Positions 9,901 to 18,398 of a stretch of DNA of 64,000 bases are shown here, in pieces. The DNA comes from Agrilactobacillus fermenti. Its GTDB lineage: Bacteria; Bacillota; Bacilli; Lactobacillales; Lactobacillaceae. The notes beneath the pieces were generated by a model that was given only the letters and a program-made list of their open reading frames with translations, had not been told where the DNA came from and did not search any database. The translations under genes and the position numbers were made by a program. The stretch is taken from the NCBI RefSeq assembly GCF_021030645.1, contig NZ_JACGCJ010000008.1, forward strand, positions 1 through 64,000, given 5' to 3'. The number at the start of each line of letters is the position of its first letter. Within the stretch, counting starts at the first letter, position 1.

Positions 9901-10981
9901 TAGCCGAATGACTTGGTAAAAAAGTCGAAGAGGAGCCAGTCGAGTTCCAATCACCACATTTTAGGAAGGCTGCTGCATCTACCCCTACCGGTAATTGGAG
10001 TTGAACCATGGAGCCATAATTGCCGCGGTTAAAATCTGAATACGAAAGTGCGCGACCCAAGCTAATATTGGCTGTTAATGGTAGGAAACCCGACATGATG
10101 ATTCGACCGCCCCGATAAGGTGAGTTGGCATTCGTGCCCCGGGTATAACCGGTTCTAAATTCACCATCCCCGATATTTAGGGGACCCAAGTCTACCCCAG
10201 TGGCATATAAGATATGCATCCGAGATAGCCGGTCATAGGCATTATCGCCGTCCTGAATCCATGTATAGGGTAAGTATGATTTCTCTTCAGGCACATGTTT
10301 CATTGTGCGAACTGTGTTTAAGTAGACAGGGGCATAGCCAGTCGTAGGATCGACGGGTTCGCTGTAATCAACACTGTTGGGTTCAGAACCTGGATATTTA
10401 CTCGAAGCTTTTAAGCCGCTTTTAGGTAAATATTCCGCGCCATAATTGACATCATTCCAAGTTGTGACCCCGGAAGATTTTGAATAATCATAATTAACTT
10501 TATTGTTGTTATCTGAGGCGTAGGTCATATTACTGGGACCTGTTGCTAATTTTAACTTACTGAAATTATTAACGGCAGCAAAGTTTGTATAGGCATCGGT
10601 CTGCTGTTTTTGAAGCTGCTGCATGCCTATTACCATTAGTAAGGCCACGAAAGGAATAGCTGCTTTCTTAAATTCTGGTTGTAAGGGGGTAGAATTTAAA
10701 TTCTGCTGGATGTCATACCAACCAGATAAATAATTAGTCAAGATCGTCAAGTTATTCGAACTAGCTGCCTGATCAATCTTTTTGAGCAAAGTTGCTTGCC
10801 GTTGGGAAGCATTCAAGCCATTGTTTTGTTGAACGACTTGTTGGGCCAAATAAGCGGTACTGATCTTAGTGGGTGTCTGTGCTTGGACCTTATCATGATC
10901 ATTGGTTCCGCCTATGGCCAACGCGAGTAAAAGCAATAAAAATAAGATAATAAACGTACGATGTTTTGAAGTTTGAGTCAT
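6923..10981 (-). CDS. Large secreted WxL-domain surface protein
   Basis: This secreted protein of 1352 residues is attached non-covalently to the cell wall through a C-terminal WxL domain. It has a signal peptide at about residues 1-36 (basic start, hydrophobic core LLLLLLALAIGG). A long N-terminal region contains hydrophobic stretches near residues 85-100 and 370-520. Ig-like segments follow (about 800-1010). The WxL domain covers roughly the last 190 residues and shows both hallmark motifs, TWSLGA and YEGSMDWILTNA, at the very end. ATG 10981 is chosen for the GAGAAGG 6 bases upstream rather than the earlier in-frame codon. The gene sits on the opposite strand between rplI and dnaB, which are normally adjacent, so it looks like an insertion. 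Ligand and function are unknown. Confidence 0.88.
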   Translation of the reverse strand: MTQTSKHRTFIILFLLLLLALAIGGTNDHDKVQAQTPTKISTAYLAQQVVQQNNGLNASQRQATLLKKIDQAASSNNLTILTNYLSGWYDIQQNLNSTPLQPEFKKAAIPFVALLMVIGMQQLQKQQTDAYTNFAAVNNFSKLKLATGPSNMTYASDNNNKVNYDYSKSSGVTTWNDVNYGAEYLPKSGLKASSKYPGSEPNSVDYSEPVDPTTGYAPVYLNTVRTMKHVPEEKSYLPYTWIQDGDNAYDRLSRMHILYATGVDLGPLNIGDGEFRTGYTRGTNANSPYRGGRIIMSGFLPLTANISLGRALSYSDFNRGNYGSMVQLQLPVGVDAAAFLKCGDWNSTGSSSTFLPSHSAITNVPIIGPVVQAIYSGINQLLGGLHLGVFSFPLQMYPQYAAVDAEDPREIYIPIGGTSIGDSINAANVRWMPSDDTLNGIGNIINSIEGFLKKYSGVPLVGKVLDFVQNALNILNNALKVGGKTLAAAWQGFWDAALAVVLPSSFILGFNLAGIVSGHGWFDLSRYTGNWSTAEINANKTYFKDKTLKAEYLKAADDSPNKVLTRGTLPPNTGNHWNQYYNAYMQSDMLAPNATSWLDNSNGWYYAQVRKGATGHKVPVKKNNDLYTWSSYFSPIDQNHDPRDNGIYDPTKSFNLKDQVFDGSNPDDTEEFPEITQVGTPNSDNALKWTFAPIPSTTPAYMKALTGPNFSDRRVDMDYDAKQTPFIAIDGWHSSGTIGQGTVLPDSQNQSRFFRVIDYFQKADITNDTGTMLLPLTAQNPDNDGFVQPKEFDAFMNTHFNRDVKVFYNGQARSDDDFSKGTNNAATVQNGNVINGSYITVKQKVATPTIKWTNTPAVGGTKATTNFRGLIYSPHAWQARLQYRITASGDVPGSWQAFPATNSLNSQFAYGQTSDKWHNMKQETVSNYDATGYINEKGSSTAQPATKSQQTFLWSDQLDNPIPDGTMAQSDAPLGSDLNTNRTKHSIEWRLPLNWANAGQYQVEVRAIDNFGDASNVLSNTISIGSNSKVTLRDKAIVGGHGSTQYADLQLNNGQPLDRSTSPVFVGDHGDNTDPQLDPDKYELANDQRFATQYKQLKQDFHLEYIKIHANSSDVLNNPNFKAIFKDGTTISDSALQDKQINVDQFSKSGDLTLNLPKSDYVLTYYYTPVTLSLSTPKQIDFGLRALPGTGRYVYAPRDKPTQDPLAVKSQPYDDNTWSLGAKIDQSFKPASNTTPIQNSNVLSLTYSNLNKVGNSAVQLYTFLDSSVQDFFTPQTAAAADYTKSTSGTGDNTVYTYDLSSKWYTSPTRRGSDEDQARNQPGPLLFTYDPTSTLKSTKYEGSMDWILTNAIQ

Positions 10982-11040
10982 GATTTGCCTTCTCTCCCTG
11001 ATGCGCAATGACTGAAACAAAAAACGATATTCTAATATTT

Positions 11041-11068
11041 AGTATAATCTTATTTTTACCAAAATGAA
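11041..11068 (-). promoter_or_regulatory. Candidate promoter of the WxL gene; surrounding 10982-11339 intergenic region
   Basis: On the minus strand TTCATT (11063-11068) and TATACT (11041-11046) are separated by 16 bases, about 60 bases before the WxL start. The rest of this 358-base divergent gap is AT-rich, with no gene seen. Confidence 0.4.
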
Positions 11069-11250
11069 CATTGGTATATGAAATAAAATTTTTTATTAAT
11101 ATTTACTTTTATCATTGAAGTGTTCAAGCAAGCTGCACCAATGCACAAAAATTTTGCGTGATAAAGGGTGATGTTTTTTGCCACAGAATTTCGTGTAAAT
11201 AAATTAGAGGCCGAAAATAAGTCGTTTTTTTGATAAGAGATCCAAGAACT

Positions 11251-11269
11251 TCAAAAATATCATTTTTGA
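11251..11269. promoter_or_regulatory. Palindrome upstream of dnaB
   Basis: TCAAAAATATCATTTTTGA is an 8-base inverted repeat around ATC. It lies 10 bases upstream of a good -10-like TATAAA (11279-11284), so it would overlap the -35 region of a dnaB promoter. It could be an operator or simply an AT-rich hairpin. Confidence 0.35.
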
Positions 11270-11339
11270 GACAGTTGGTATAAAATAAAAAGATATTTAA
11301 GACCCTTTATGTTTTACTTAGTAGGAGAAATTTTTATCC

Positions 11340-12740
11340 ATGGATAATGCACTATATGATCGGGTACCACCCCAAGATAACGAAGCAGAACAGTCTGTCT
11401 TAGGTGCAGTTTTCTTAAGCAGTGATGCTTTAGTTGAAGCAATGGAATATTTAGAACCAGAAGATTTTTATAAGAAAGCTCACCAATTGATCTTTCAAGC
11501 TATGATTGATCTGAATGATCGGAACGAAGCTATTGATACAGTAACTATCAAAAATATTTTAGATGGTAAAAATCAATTGGAAGATATTGGTGGTATTAGC
11601 TATTTAGCTGAATTGGCGATTGCTGTGCCCACCGCAGCTAATGTGACTTACTATGCGAAAATCGTGAAAGAAAAAGCGATGACGCGGCAATTGATCAATG
11701 TGGCGACTAAAATCGTCAGTAAGGGTTATGAGAACGAAGACGACGTTACCACGTTACTAGACGACGCTGAACGTGATATTTTGGCGGTTTCTGAGCAACG
11801 GGGTAATACTGGGTTTCAGTCGATCAGTGATGTTTTGCAAGAATCTTTAAAAAATATCGATAATCTTTCCCAAAATAATGATGATATTACCGGCCTACCA
11901 ACAGGCTATCGGGAATTGGATAAGATTACTGCGGGCCTGCATGAGGATGAATTAATTATTTTGGCTGCTCGTCCAGGTGTGGGGAAAACTGCTTTTGCCT
12001 TGAATATTGCCCAAAATATTGGGACTAAAACGGATAACACCATTGCACTTTTTAGTCTGGAAATGGGGGCAGAACAGCTGGTCAATCGAATGCTGTGTGC
12101 CGAGGGCAGTATCGAATCGAACCATTTACGAACCGGTCAGTTGAATGATGAAGAATGGAATAACCTGATCGTTGCCATGGGAAGTTTATCTAAAGCATCG
12201 ATCTATATCGACGATACGCCCGGAGTTAAAATGGCTGAGATACGGGCGAAGTGTCGGCGCTTAGCTAAAGAAAAGGGCAATCTGGGTTTGATCGTGATCG
12301 ATTATTTACAGTTGATCGAAGGCAGCGGCCAAGAAAACCGGCAACAGGAAGTTTCGGCGATTTCACGGCAGCTCAAGAAATTGGCTAAGGAGCTGCATGT
12401 TCCTGTCATTGCGTTATCCCAGCTATCCCGTGGTGTAGAACAGCGCCAGGACAAACGGCCGGTATTATCAGATATTCGTGAATCCGGTTCTATTGAACAG
12501 GATGCCGATATTGTTGCGTTTTTATATCGGGAAGACTATTACCGCGATAGTGAAGAAGATAGTGATGACAATAGTTATACTCAAGCTTCTGAGCCGGTAA
12601 GCGACGAAGATCAAGATGTGGGTGAAGTGGAAGTTATTATTGAAAAGAACCGTAGTGGCGCTCGTGGCACGGTTAAATTATTGTTCATTAAGTCCTATAA
12701 TAAGTTTTCGTCAATTGCTTATGGTCAAGAACCTGCTTGA
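11340..12740 (+). CDS. dnaB: Replicative DNA helicase DnaB (DnaC of B. subtilis)
   Basis: This hexameric 5'-3' helicase unwinds the replication fork and recruits DnaG primase. At 466 residues it has usual length. The N-terminal domain begins RVPPQDNEAEQSVLGAV. The RecA-like C-terminal domain has Walker A ARPGVGKTAF (about 206-215), FSLEMGAEQL, a Walker B-like region VIDYLQLIEG, and the conserved LSQLSRGVEQR and DIRESGSIEQDAD motifs. The ATG follows TAGGAGAAATTTTTATCC, with a slightly long spacer. The unknown gene at 12770 starts 29 bases downstream and is probably co-transcribed. Confidence 0.98.
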   Translation: MDNALYDRVPPQDNEAEQSVLGAVFLSSDALVEAMEYLEPEDFYKKAHQLIFQAMIDLNDRNEAIDTVTIKNILDGKNQLEDIGGISYLAELAIAVPTAANVTYYAKIVKEKAMTRQLINVATKIVSKGYENEDDVTTLLDDAERDILAVSEQRGNTGFQSISDVLQESLKNIDNLSQNNDDITGLPTGYRELDKITAGLHEDELIILAARPGVGKTAFALNIAQNIGTKTDNTIALFSLEMGAEQLVNRMLCAEGSIESNHLRTGQLNDEEWNNLIVAMGSLSKASIYIDDTPGVKMAEIRAKCRRLAKEKGNLGLIVIDYLQLIEGSGQENRQQEVSAISRQLKKLAKELHVPVIALSQLSRGVEQRQDKRPVLSDIRESGSIEQDADIVAFLYREDYYRDSEEDSDDNSYTQASEPVSDEDQDVGEVEVIIEKNRSGARGTVKLLFIKSYNKFSSIAYGQEPA

Positions 12741-12769
12741 TCTTAAAATTATCGATAAGGGAGGCAATC

Positions 12770-13936
12770 ATGTCAGATATCTTTTCAGAATTGGCTCAAG
12801 CCAAAGAAACCTTAGATTTGATCAATATTTACCAATTGGAAAGTGATGATTTTTATACTGGGACGGTTGTCGCTTTAGACGAAAATGGGGTTGTCTTAGC
12901 CACAGTAAATGAAAATGGCATTAAGGATGGCTTTGTTTTTATTCAATTACGGGCAATTGCTGAAGTTGAATCAGATAGTCCAGATCTGAGCAGTATGGCT
13001 TTTCGAATTAAAACCGTGGCGCAAGAGCATTTGTTGCAACCAAGCTTCTTGCACCGACATTTGAACTTTGATCCCTATGTGCCTTTACTGGACCAAGTGC
13101 TAGCTTTGGCCTATCAGGAAAAGCAATTGATCTTGCTGGCTTTAGCTGATGAAGATGATTATTACGAAGGTGTGATCCAGAGCCTAGGAGATACGTTAAA
13201 ATTCGATTATTTTAATCGTTTCAACTATGCAAAGTCTAAAGCTATCACGATGGATACCATCACGATCGATGTGGTTGAATTTGGTGGTTTAGATTTATAT
13301 CTGGGGCGGCAGTTATATGCGCAAAAACCGCAACACCAAAATTTGATTCGTATTAAGACTAGTGAACTCCTACCTACATTTTTGGAAAAAGCACGTCAAG
13401 ATGCTATTTTAATTTCAATGCAGCCCAAAGATGTTACAAACAATTTTTTTGTAGGTTATGTGACGCGGCTTCTAGAAGATAGTGTTTTATTATCGCTACT
13501 TGATATGACCGGCCAATTTGGTGGTTATGTCCTGATCCGTCTCTCTGAAATCGCGGAGATCTCAGCTGTTTCGGATTATATTCATACCATTGGTTTTTAT
13601 GAGCAGGCCAATAAAAAAAGAGGCTTGCTGGTTCAGCCGGTTTTAAAACAGCCCTGGCCAATTCACGAGGCGTTACTGTGGTCAAATATTATTTATTATG
13701 CGCAAACCAAGGGCCATCTTATTCGGATTCGTTATCACGGTGATGCTGAAAATAGTTACTTGGGTTATCCTAGTCAGTTTGATGGGACTCAATTTGAGTT
13801 ACAGCTATTAGATGAACGTACTGAGCAGCCGGCACCTAGTACAGTGACCATCCGTTTAGAAGATTGTTTAGAAATTGCTTTTGATTATTTGAATAGTTAT
13901 TTGTTAGAGGCCGAGTTCAGGCATCATAATGAATAA
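12770..13936 (+). CDS. Unrecognised protein with four internal beta-barrel-like repeats
   Basis: I do not recognise this 388-residue, acidic, apparently cytosolic protein; no signal peptide or membrane segment is visible. It consists of four diverged repeats of about 90-100 residues. Each has a helix-rich lead ending in hydrophobic strands, then a turn with the pattern acidic/Asn-acidic-aromatic-x-G (DDFYTG, DDYYEG, NNFFVG, NSYLG). A strand pattern follows, ending in versions of IRLxEIAEI (IQLRAIAEV, IRLSEIAEI, IRLEDCLEI). The periodicity suggests small Sm/SH3-like barrels; that is inference. ATG 12770 is preceded by GGGAGG with a 6-base spacer. Its position 29 bases after dnaB and before a terminator suggests co-expression with the helicase. 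Confidence 0.8.
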   Translation: MSDIFSELAQAKETLDLINIYQLESDDFYTGTVVALDENGVVLATVNENGIKDGFVFIQLRAIAEVESDSPDLSSMAFRIKTVAQEHLLQPSFLHRHLNFDPYVPLLDQVLALAYQEKQLILLALADEDDYYEGVIQSLGDTLKFDYFNRFNYAKSKAITMDTITIDVVEFGGLDLYLGRQLYAQKPQHQNLIRIKTSELLPTFLEKARQDAILISMQPKDVTNNFFVGYVTRLLEDSVLLSLLDMTGQFGGYVLIRLSEIAEISAVSDYIHTIGFYEQANKKRGLLVQPVLKQPWPIHEALLWSNIIYYAQTKGHLIRIRYHGDAENSYLGYPSQFDGTQFELQLLDERTEQPAPSTVTIRLEDCLEIAFDYLNSYLLEAEFRHHNE

Positions 13937-13943
13937 AATATGG

Positions 13944-14003
13944 AGCGATCAGCGCTTTTACCTAATGTTTCTTGTCAGGATTTAGCGGTTGATCGGTTTT
14001 TTG
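13944..14003 (+). terminator. Terminator after the dnaB-linked gene
   Basis: CGATCAGCGCT pairs imperfectly with AGCGGTTGATCG and is followed by GTTTTTTG. Confidence 0.7.
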
Positions 14004-14009
14004 TGTCAT

Positions 14010-14285
14010 TCGGGTTAGAGCTCCAAAGCTGACCAGCTTCACTCGCGCTTTAAATGCGCTCGTGGACCAATTTCATCCCACAACTACGAATGATTTGTGG
14101 GAAATGCACCCACTGTATCATTCTAGGTTGATGCTCGAAAACTACCCGATGATACTCGCACTCTGGATTTAAACGCGTTCCAAAGGGTAACTTCGTCACC
14201 TAACGTTAAATCTCTGGAATGGCTATCGCCATGTCTGCGCGATTTCCGTTAGTGCTCCGAAGCTGACCACCCTTTGTCACGCTCT
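14010..14285 (-). repeat. Modular foldback repeat, copy 3 (two tandem units)
   Basis: Two tandem units of the same family lie in the opposite orientation to copies 1 and 2. Each unit runs from a TAAACGCG-type end through TCACCTAAC to TTAGTGCTC and TCACGCTC-like ends, but the hairpin inside differs. The first unit has a CCCACAA/TTGTGGG hairpin; the second has AATGGC/GCCATG. It fills most of the 13937-14366 gap between the dnaB-linked gene and purA. Confidence 0.8.
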
Positions 14286-14287
14286 GC

Positions 14288-14316
14288 TTTATTTGTGTTG
14301 TAAAAGTTGGTAGAAT
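14288..14316 (+). promoter_or_regulatory. Candidate purA promoter
   Basis: TTTATT (14288-14293), a 17-base spacer and TAGAAT (14311-14316) lie about 50 bases before purA. No PurBox-like site is visible here. Confidence 0.4.
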
Positions 14317-14366
14317 ATACTTTGTATGTGTCAATTATCTATCTAAAATCTAAATGAGGTGTACAT

Positions 14367-15656
14367 ATGACATCTGTTGTTGTGGTAGGAACACAATGGG
14401 GCGATGAGGGTAAAGGGAAGATCACGGATTTCTTAAGTGAAGACGCTAATGTAATCGCGCGCTATCAAGGTGGCGATAACGCTGGGCATACCATTAAATC
14501 TGAGGGTCAAACTTATAAATTGCGGTTGATCCCTTCAGGTATTTTGTACTCAGATAAGCTGAGCGTCATTGGTAATGGTGTAGTCGTGAATCCTAAATCC
14601 ATCGTCGAAGAACTTGCACGTTTGAAACAACAGGGTATTGAAGGTAAAAATTTACGTATTTCTGATCGTGCCCATGTGATTTTGCCATATCATATTGAAT
14701 TGGATCGTTTACAAGAGGCTAGTAAGGGTGACCAAAAGATTGGGACCACGAACCGCGGCATTGGACCAGCTTATATGGACAAAGCAGCTCGAGTTGGCAT
14801 TCGAATCGCGGACTTATTGGATAAAGAGATTTTTGCAGAACGCTTAAAATTCAATGTGGCCGAAAAAAATAAAGAGTTCGTTAAAATGTATGATGCCGAG
14901 CCATTAGACTATGACGAAATCTTAGAGGAATATTATGACTATGGGCAACAAATCAAGTCTTATGTGACAGATACATCGGTTGTACTAAACGATGCCATTG
15001 ACAAACAGCAAAATGTTTTGTTTGAAGGTGCTCAAGGTGTCATGTTAGATATTGACCAAGGGACATATCCATTTGTAACATCTTCCAATCCTGCCGGTGG
15101 GGTAACTATTGGTAGTGGTGTTGGCGCTTCTAAAATTGATCGTGTCGTTGGCGTTGCCAAAGCTTACACTTCTCGTGTTGGTGATGGACCCTTCCCAACA
15201 GAACAGTTGAATGCAGAGGGCGATTATATCCGTGATGCTGGACATGAGTATGGGACTGTGACTAAGCGGCCTCGGCGAATTGGCTGGTTTGATACTGTCG
15301 TTTTACGGCATTCTAAGCGTGTGGCTGGTATTACAGATCTATGTTTGAATTCGATCGATGTTTTAACAGGACTCAAAACAGTTAAAATTTGTAAAGCCTA
15401 TGAGCGTAATGGTGAAGAGATTTATCATTATCCAGCTAGTTTGAAAGAATTAGCACAATGCAAACCAATCTATGAAGAATTACCGGGTTGGGATGAAGAT
15501 ATCACTGGTGCTAAAACATTAGCTGATTTGCCAGAAAATGCGCGTAACTATGTCAAACGTATCGAAGAGTTGGTAGGTGTTCCCGTTGCCACTTTCTCTG
15601 TTGGCCCTGACCGCGAACAAACCAACATTTTATATAACGTGTGGGATCAAAAGTAA
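14367..15656 (+). CDS. purA: Adenylosuccinate synthetase
   Basis: It makes adenylosuccinate from IMP, aspartate and GTP, the first step from IMP to AMP. At 429 residues it is full length. It shows the GTP-binding N-terminus [15 protein letters not shown] with the catalytic Asp, the NAGHT motif, the [15 protein letters not shown] segment, the [18 protein letters not shown] motif and the C-terminal SVGPDREQT. The ATG follows GAGGTGTACAT. It is separate from the IMP-forming operon at 42.5 kb and has its own promoter and terminator. Confidence 0.98.
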   Translation: MTSVVVVGTQWGDEGKGKITDFLSEDANVIARYQGGDNAGHTIKSEGQTYKLRLIPSGILYSDKLSVIGNGVVVNPKSIVEELARLKQQGIEGKNLRISDRAHVILPYHIELDRLQEASKGDQKIGTTNRGIGPAYMDKAARVGIRIADLLDKEIFAERLKFNVAEKNKEFVKMYDAEPLDYDEILEEYYDYGQQIKSYVTDTSVVLNDAIDKQQNVLFEGAQGVMLDIDQGTYPFVTSSNPAGGVTIGSGVGASKIDRVVGVAKAYTSRVGDGPFPTEQLNAEGDYIRDAGHEYGTVTKRPRRIGWFDTVVLRHSKRVAGITDLCLNSIDVLTGLKTVKICKAYERNGEEIYHYPASLKELAQCKPIYEELPGWDEDITGAKTLADLPENARNYVKRIEELVGVPVATFSVGPDREQTNILYNVWDQK

Positions 15657-15669
15657 ATTATAAATTATA

Positions 15670-15708
15670 TAAAAAAATCCTTGAAATGATAATCAAGGAT
15701 TTTTTTAT
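15670..15708. terminator. Bidirectional terminator after purA
   Basis: AAAAAAATCCTTGA pairs with TCAAGGATTTTTTT. It is followed by repeat copy 4 and then the converging antiporter gene. Confidence 0.9.
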
Positions 15709-15718
15709 ACCTCTTTGT

Positions 15719-15873
15719 TAGTGCTCGGTCGTTAACCGCCTTTTGTCATCTATTTCTTAAACGTGTTCCAAAGGCAACGCCCTCACCTAACGACGAATCC
15801 CTCAAATGGCAAAACCACCATTTATCGTGATTCTTGTTAGTGCTCGGTCGTTAATCGCCTTTTGTCACACTCT
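15719..15873 (-). repeat. Modular foldback repeat, copy 4, overlapping an antiporter 3' end
   Basis: A full core (15768-15864; CCAAAGGC ... GCCTTTTG, in reverse orientation to copy 1) is preceded by a half unit. The stretch TTAGTGCTCGGTCGTTAA followed by CGCCTTTTGTC therefore occurs twice, at 15719 and 15837. The right end runs into the antiporter coding sequence, supplying its last codons and stop. Confidence 0.85.
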
Positions 15874-17015
15874 TTTAAGTTAAGATAGTGTTTAATAACC
15901 ATGGGTGAGATCAGGGTGGTTAATAAGATCACGATGATCAATGCGGAATAATAAGCTTCAGGAATTAAGTGTGCCTGTTGGCCGATTTGCGCCGTGATCA
16001 AAGCCATTTCCCCGCGCGAAATCATACCGGCTCCGATCATTAAACTGCTATTATGGTCAAAGCCAGTTAGATGTGCGCCTAAGCCACAGCCGTAGAGTTT
16101 GGTTAGGATAGCTAATATAGTCAATAAGATAATATAAAGCCCGGTTTTCCAGGTTAAGTCAAGCTGCATATTGAGGCCAATACTTACAAAAAAGAAGGGG
16201 ATGAATAGTCCATAACCAATAGGTTCAATTTTAGCATCAATTTCTTTTTTAGCATCAGTTTGGGCAACGGCGACGCCAGCAAAAAAGGCACCGATCACAT
16301 CACTTAAACCAACAATTTGAGCTAAGAAAGCCGTTCCCAGGCAAATAATTAAAGCGGTAATGATCGGGGCGGAATTCACACTCATGCGCAGACTCAAAGT
16401 CATCAGTAATGGCGCTAAATAGCGGACAAGGCATACAACACCGACAAAAAAAGCTAAGCTAAGTAATAAAATAAACCAGAGCGGTTGATCAGCATTTTTT
16501 CCAGCACCGCCCATAATGGCAATGGTCATACTTAATAAGAGAACACCGATAATATCATCGGCAACGGCCGCACCCAAGATTGTTGCACCTTCATTGGTAT
16601 TGAGCGCCTTGTACTCTTTCAAAACATCAACGGAAATACTGACAGAAGTAGCTGAAAAAACAACGCCCACTAGTAATGATTCTTTTGCTGTGAAACCAAA
16701 AAAGTGATTGGCTAAACCCATCAAAACAACGGGAAAAATCACTCCAATGATGGCAACTGATAAGGCAGGTTTTAAAAATTTGAATAATTGCTGTAAGTCG
16801 CTCTCTAAGCCGGCGACAAACATTAAAATGATCACGCCGATTTCAGCAAAGGTCTGAATTAAATTAGTTGGCTGAATCAAATTTAAAACTGCGGGACCGA
16901 GGAGAATCCCGGCTAATAATTGACCGATCACGCTCGGTACGTTGATACGCTGAGCTAGCTGGGCTAAGAGCGTGGTTGTCGTTAAAATTAAAATTATGAT
17001 ACCAATGTATGCCAT
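15837..17015 (-). CDS. CPA2-family cation:proton antiporter (KefB/NapA-like)
   Basis: This 392-residue membrane protein probably exchanges Na+ or K+ for protons. It has about 11-12 hydrophobic segments throughout. GQLLAGILLGPAVL is near the N-terminus, and the conserved mid-protein region contains AAVADDIIGVLLL, whose paired Asp residues match the ion-binding site of the family. There is no C-terminal RCK/TrkA-N domain. ATG 17015 is chosen because AGAAGG lies 7 bases upstream; the frame is open 14 codons further up without a site. The last dozen residues (KECDKRRLTTEH) and the stop codon are encoded by repeat copy 4, so the native C-terminus has been replaced. Confidence 0.88.
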   Translation of the reverse strand: MAYIGIIILILTTTTLLAQLAQRINVPSVIGQLLAGILLGPAVLNLIQPTNLIQTFAEIGVIILMFVAGLESDLQQLFKFLKPALSVAIIGVIFPVVLMGLANHFFGFTAKESLLVGVVFSATSVSISVDVLKEYKALNTNEGATILGAAVADDIIGVLLLSMTIAIMGGAGKNADQPLWFILLLSLAFFVGVVCLVRYLAPLLMTLSLRMSVNSAPIITALIICLGTAFLAQIVGLSDVIGAFFAGVAVAQTDAKKEIDAKIEPIGYGLFIPFFFVSIGLNMQLDLTWKTGLYIILLTILAILTKLYGCGLGAHLTGFDHNSSLMIGAGMISRGEMALITAQIGQQAHLIPEAYYSALIIVILLTTLISPMVIKHYLNLKECDKRRLTTEH

Positions 17016-17106
17016 GATCGGCCTTCTTTCCATTAAAATACTCTCATTATAGACCATTTTACTTTGAAATTAACAGGTAATTTGGTACGCTTTATGAGCT
17101 GATACT

Positions 17107-17134
17107 TTGTGAAAATAAGCTTAATTGCTATAAT
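17107..17134 (+). promoter_or_regulatory. ndh promoter
   Basis: TTGTGA (17107-17112), a 16-base spacer and a perfect TATAAT (17129-17134) lie about 40 bases before the ndh start. Confidence 0.65.
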
Positions 17135-17174
17135 TAAGTAAGGAATAAAATTAAGAACTAGGATGTGTAATAAA

Positions 17175-18368
17175 ATGACTGATGTATTAATTTTAGGTGC
17201 GGGGTATGCTGGTATTCGGGCTGCCAAGACGTTGAGCAAGTTTGCACCCCAAAATACAACGATCACGTTGGTAGATAAGAATACGATCCATGCCGAAAAA
17301 ACACAATTGCACGAAGTGGCTGCTGGAACGATGCCAGCCGATAAAATTACGTTTGATATTCGCAGCATTTTACCTAAGTCTGTGAATTTTGTTCAAGCTG
17401 AAGTCAAAAAGGTCAATGTTGATGCTAAAACAGTTGATTTTGTGGATCATGATACCATAGCCTATGATTATGTGGTTGTTGCATTAGGGTTCCGTTCAGA
17501 AAGTTTTGGTCTACCTGGTGCAGATGAAAATGCATTGCCATTGGAAGATATTCCTTCAGCTGAAAAGATCTTTGAAACGATCGAGGCACATGTGGCTAAC
17601 TATGCGAAATCGCAAGATCGCAAAGATTTGAGTATTATTGTGGCTGGTGCCGGTTTTACTGGCATCGAGTTGCTTGGTGAATTGACACACACAGTGCCAA
17701 AATTACAAGCAAAATATAATACGCCAGATATTCAAGTGACTTCTATGGAAATGGCAACACGGATTTTACCAATGTTTGATGAGTCACTAGCTAATTATGC
17801 GATGGAATACTTACAAGATCACGGCATCAATATGATGACGGGGACTAAGATCACGAAAATCGAACCAAATGCAGTGGTTTATGGCGATGGTGAAAGTGAA
17901 AAGCGGGTCTACGGTAACACGATTATTTGGACTGTCGGTGTTTCTGGGAGTGACGTGATTGCTGAATCTGGCTTTGAACAAAGACGGAACCGAGTCGTTG
18001 TAACGGATAAATTGAATTTAAAGGAACATCCGGAAGTCTTTATTGTTGGTGATGTTTCTGCAGCAATGGATCCAAGCAGCAATCGACCTTATCCAACAAC
18101 GGCACAGATTTCTACTCGGGAAGGTAACTTAGCCGCTAAAAATATTGCTTCTGCTATTCAAGGCGGTGCTTTGGAACCCTTTACCTATGAGTCGATCGGT
18201 ACAGTTGCTTCTTTAGGTGGGGCAGACGGCATTGCCCAAGTTGGCGCTAAGCAACGCAAATATAAGGGTTTCATGGCTAAAGTCTTGAAGCGCGCCGTCG
18301 TTGATAAATCTTTATTTGAAGATGCAAACTTAAGTACGATGTTCAAAAAGGGACGTTGGCCACTTTAG
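17175..18368 (+). CDS. ndh: Type II NADH dehydrogenase (NAD(P)/FAD oxidoreductase)
   Basis: This 397-residue FAD protein of the inner membrane face transfers electrons from NADH to quinone without proton pumping. The N-terminal FAD fold has LILGAGYAGIRAAKTL. The second Rossmann fold has IIVAGAGFTGIELLGEL. The FAD-closing motif is VFIVGDVSAA, followed by PTTAQISTREGNLAA. ATG 17175 is preferred because AGGA lies upstream and MTDVLIL matches the family N-terminus; an ATG at 17163 overlaps that site. It is transcribed alone and divergent from the antiporter. Confidence 0.94.
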   Translation: MTDVLILGAGYAGIRAAKTLSKFAPQNTTITLVDKNTIHAEKTQLHEVAAGTMPADKITFDIRSILPKSVNFVQAEVKKVNVDAKTVDFVDHDTIAYDYVVVALGFRSESFGLPGADENALPLEDIPSAEKIFETIEAHVANYAKSQDRKDLSIIVAGAGFTGIELLGELTHTVPKLQAKYNTPDIQVTSMEMATRILPMFDESLANYAMEYLQDHGINMMTGTKITKIEPNAVVYGDGESEKRVYGNTIIWTVGVSGSDVIAESGFEQRRNRVVVTDKLNLKEHPEVFIVGDVSAAMDPSSNRPYPTTAQISTREGNLAAKNIASAIQGGALEPFTYESIGTVASLGGADGIAQVGAKQRKYKGFMAKVLKRAVVDKSLFEDANLSTMFKKGRWPL

Positions 18369-18398
18369 AATTTAAAAGTATTGTCTAAATTTGATTGA

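Noticed and set aside
14010-14285. CRISPR array or riboswitch at the repeat arrays
   Set aside because: Units are long, diverged, internally palindromic and only two or three in number, without short identical repeats and unique spacers; the same units also occur after gene ends, so a riboswitch is unlikely.
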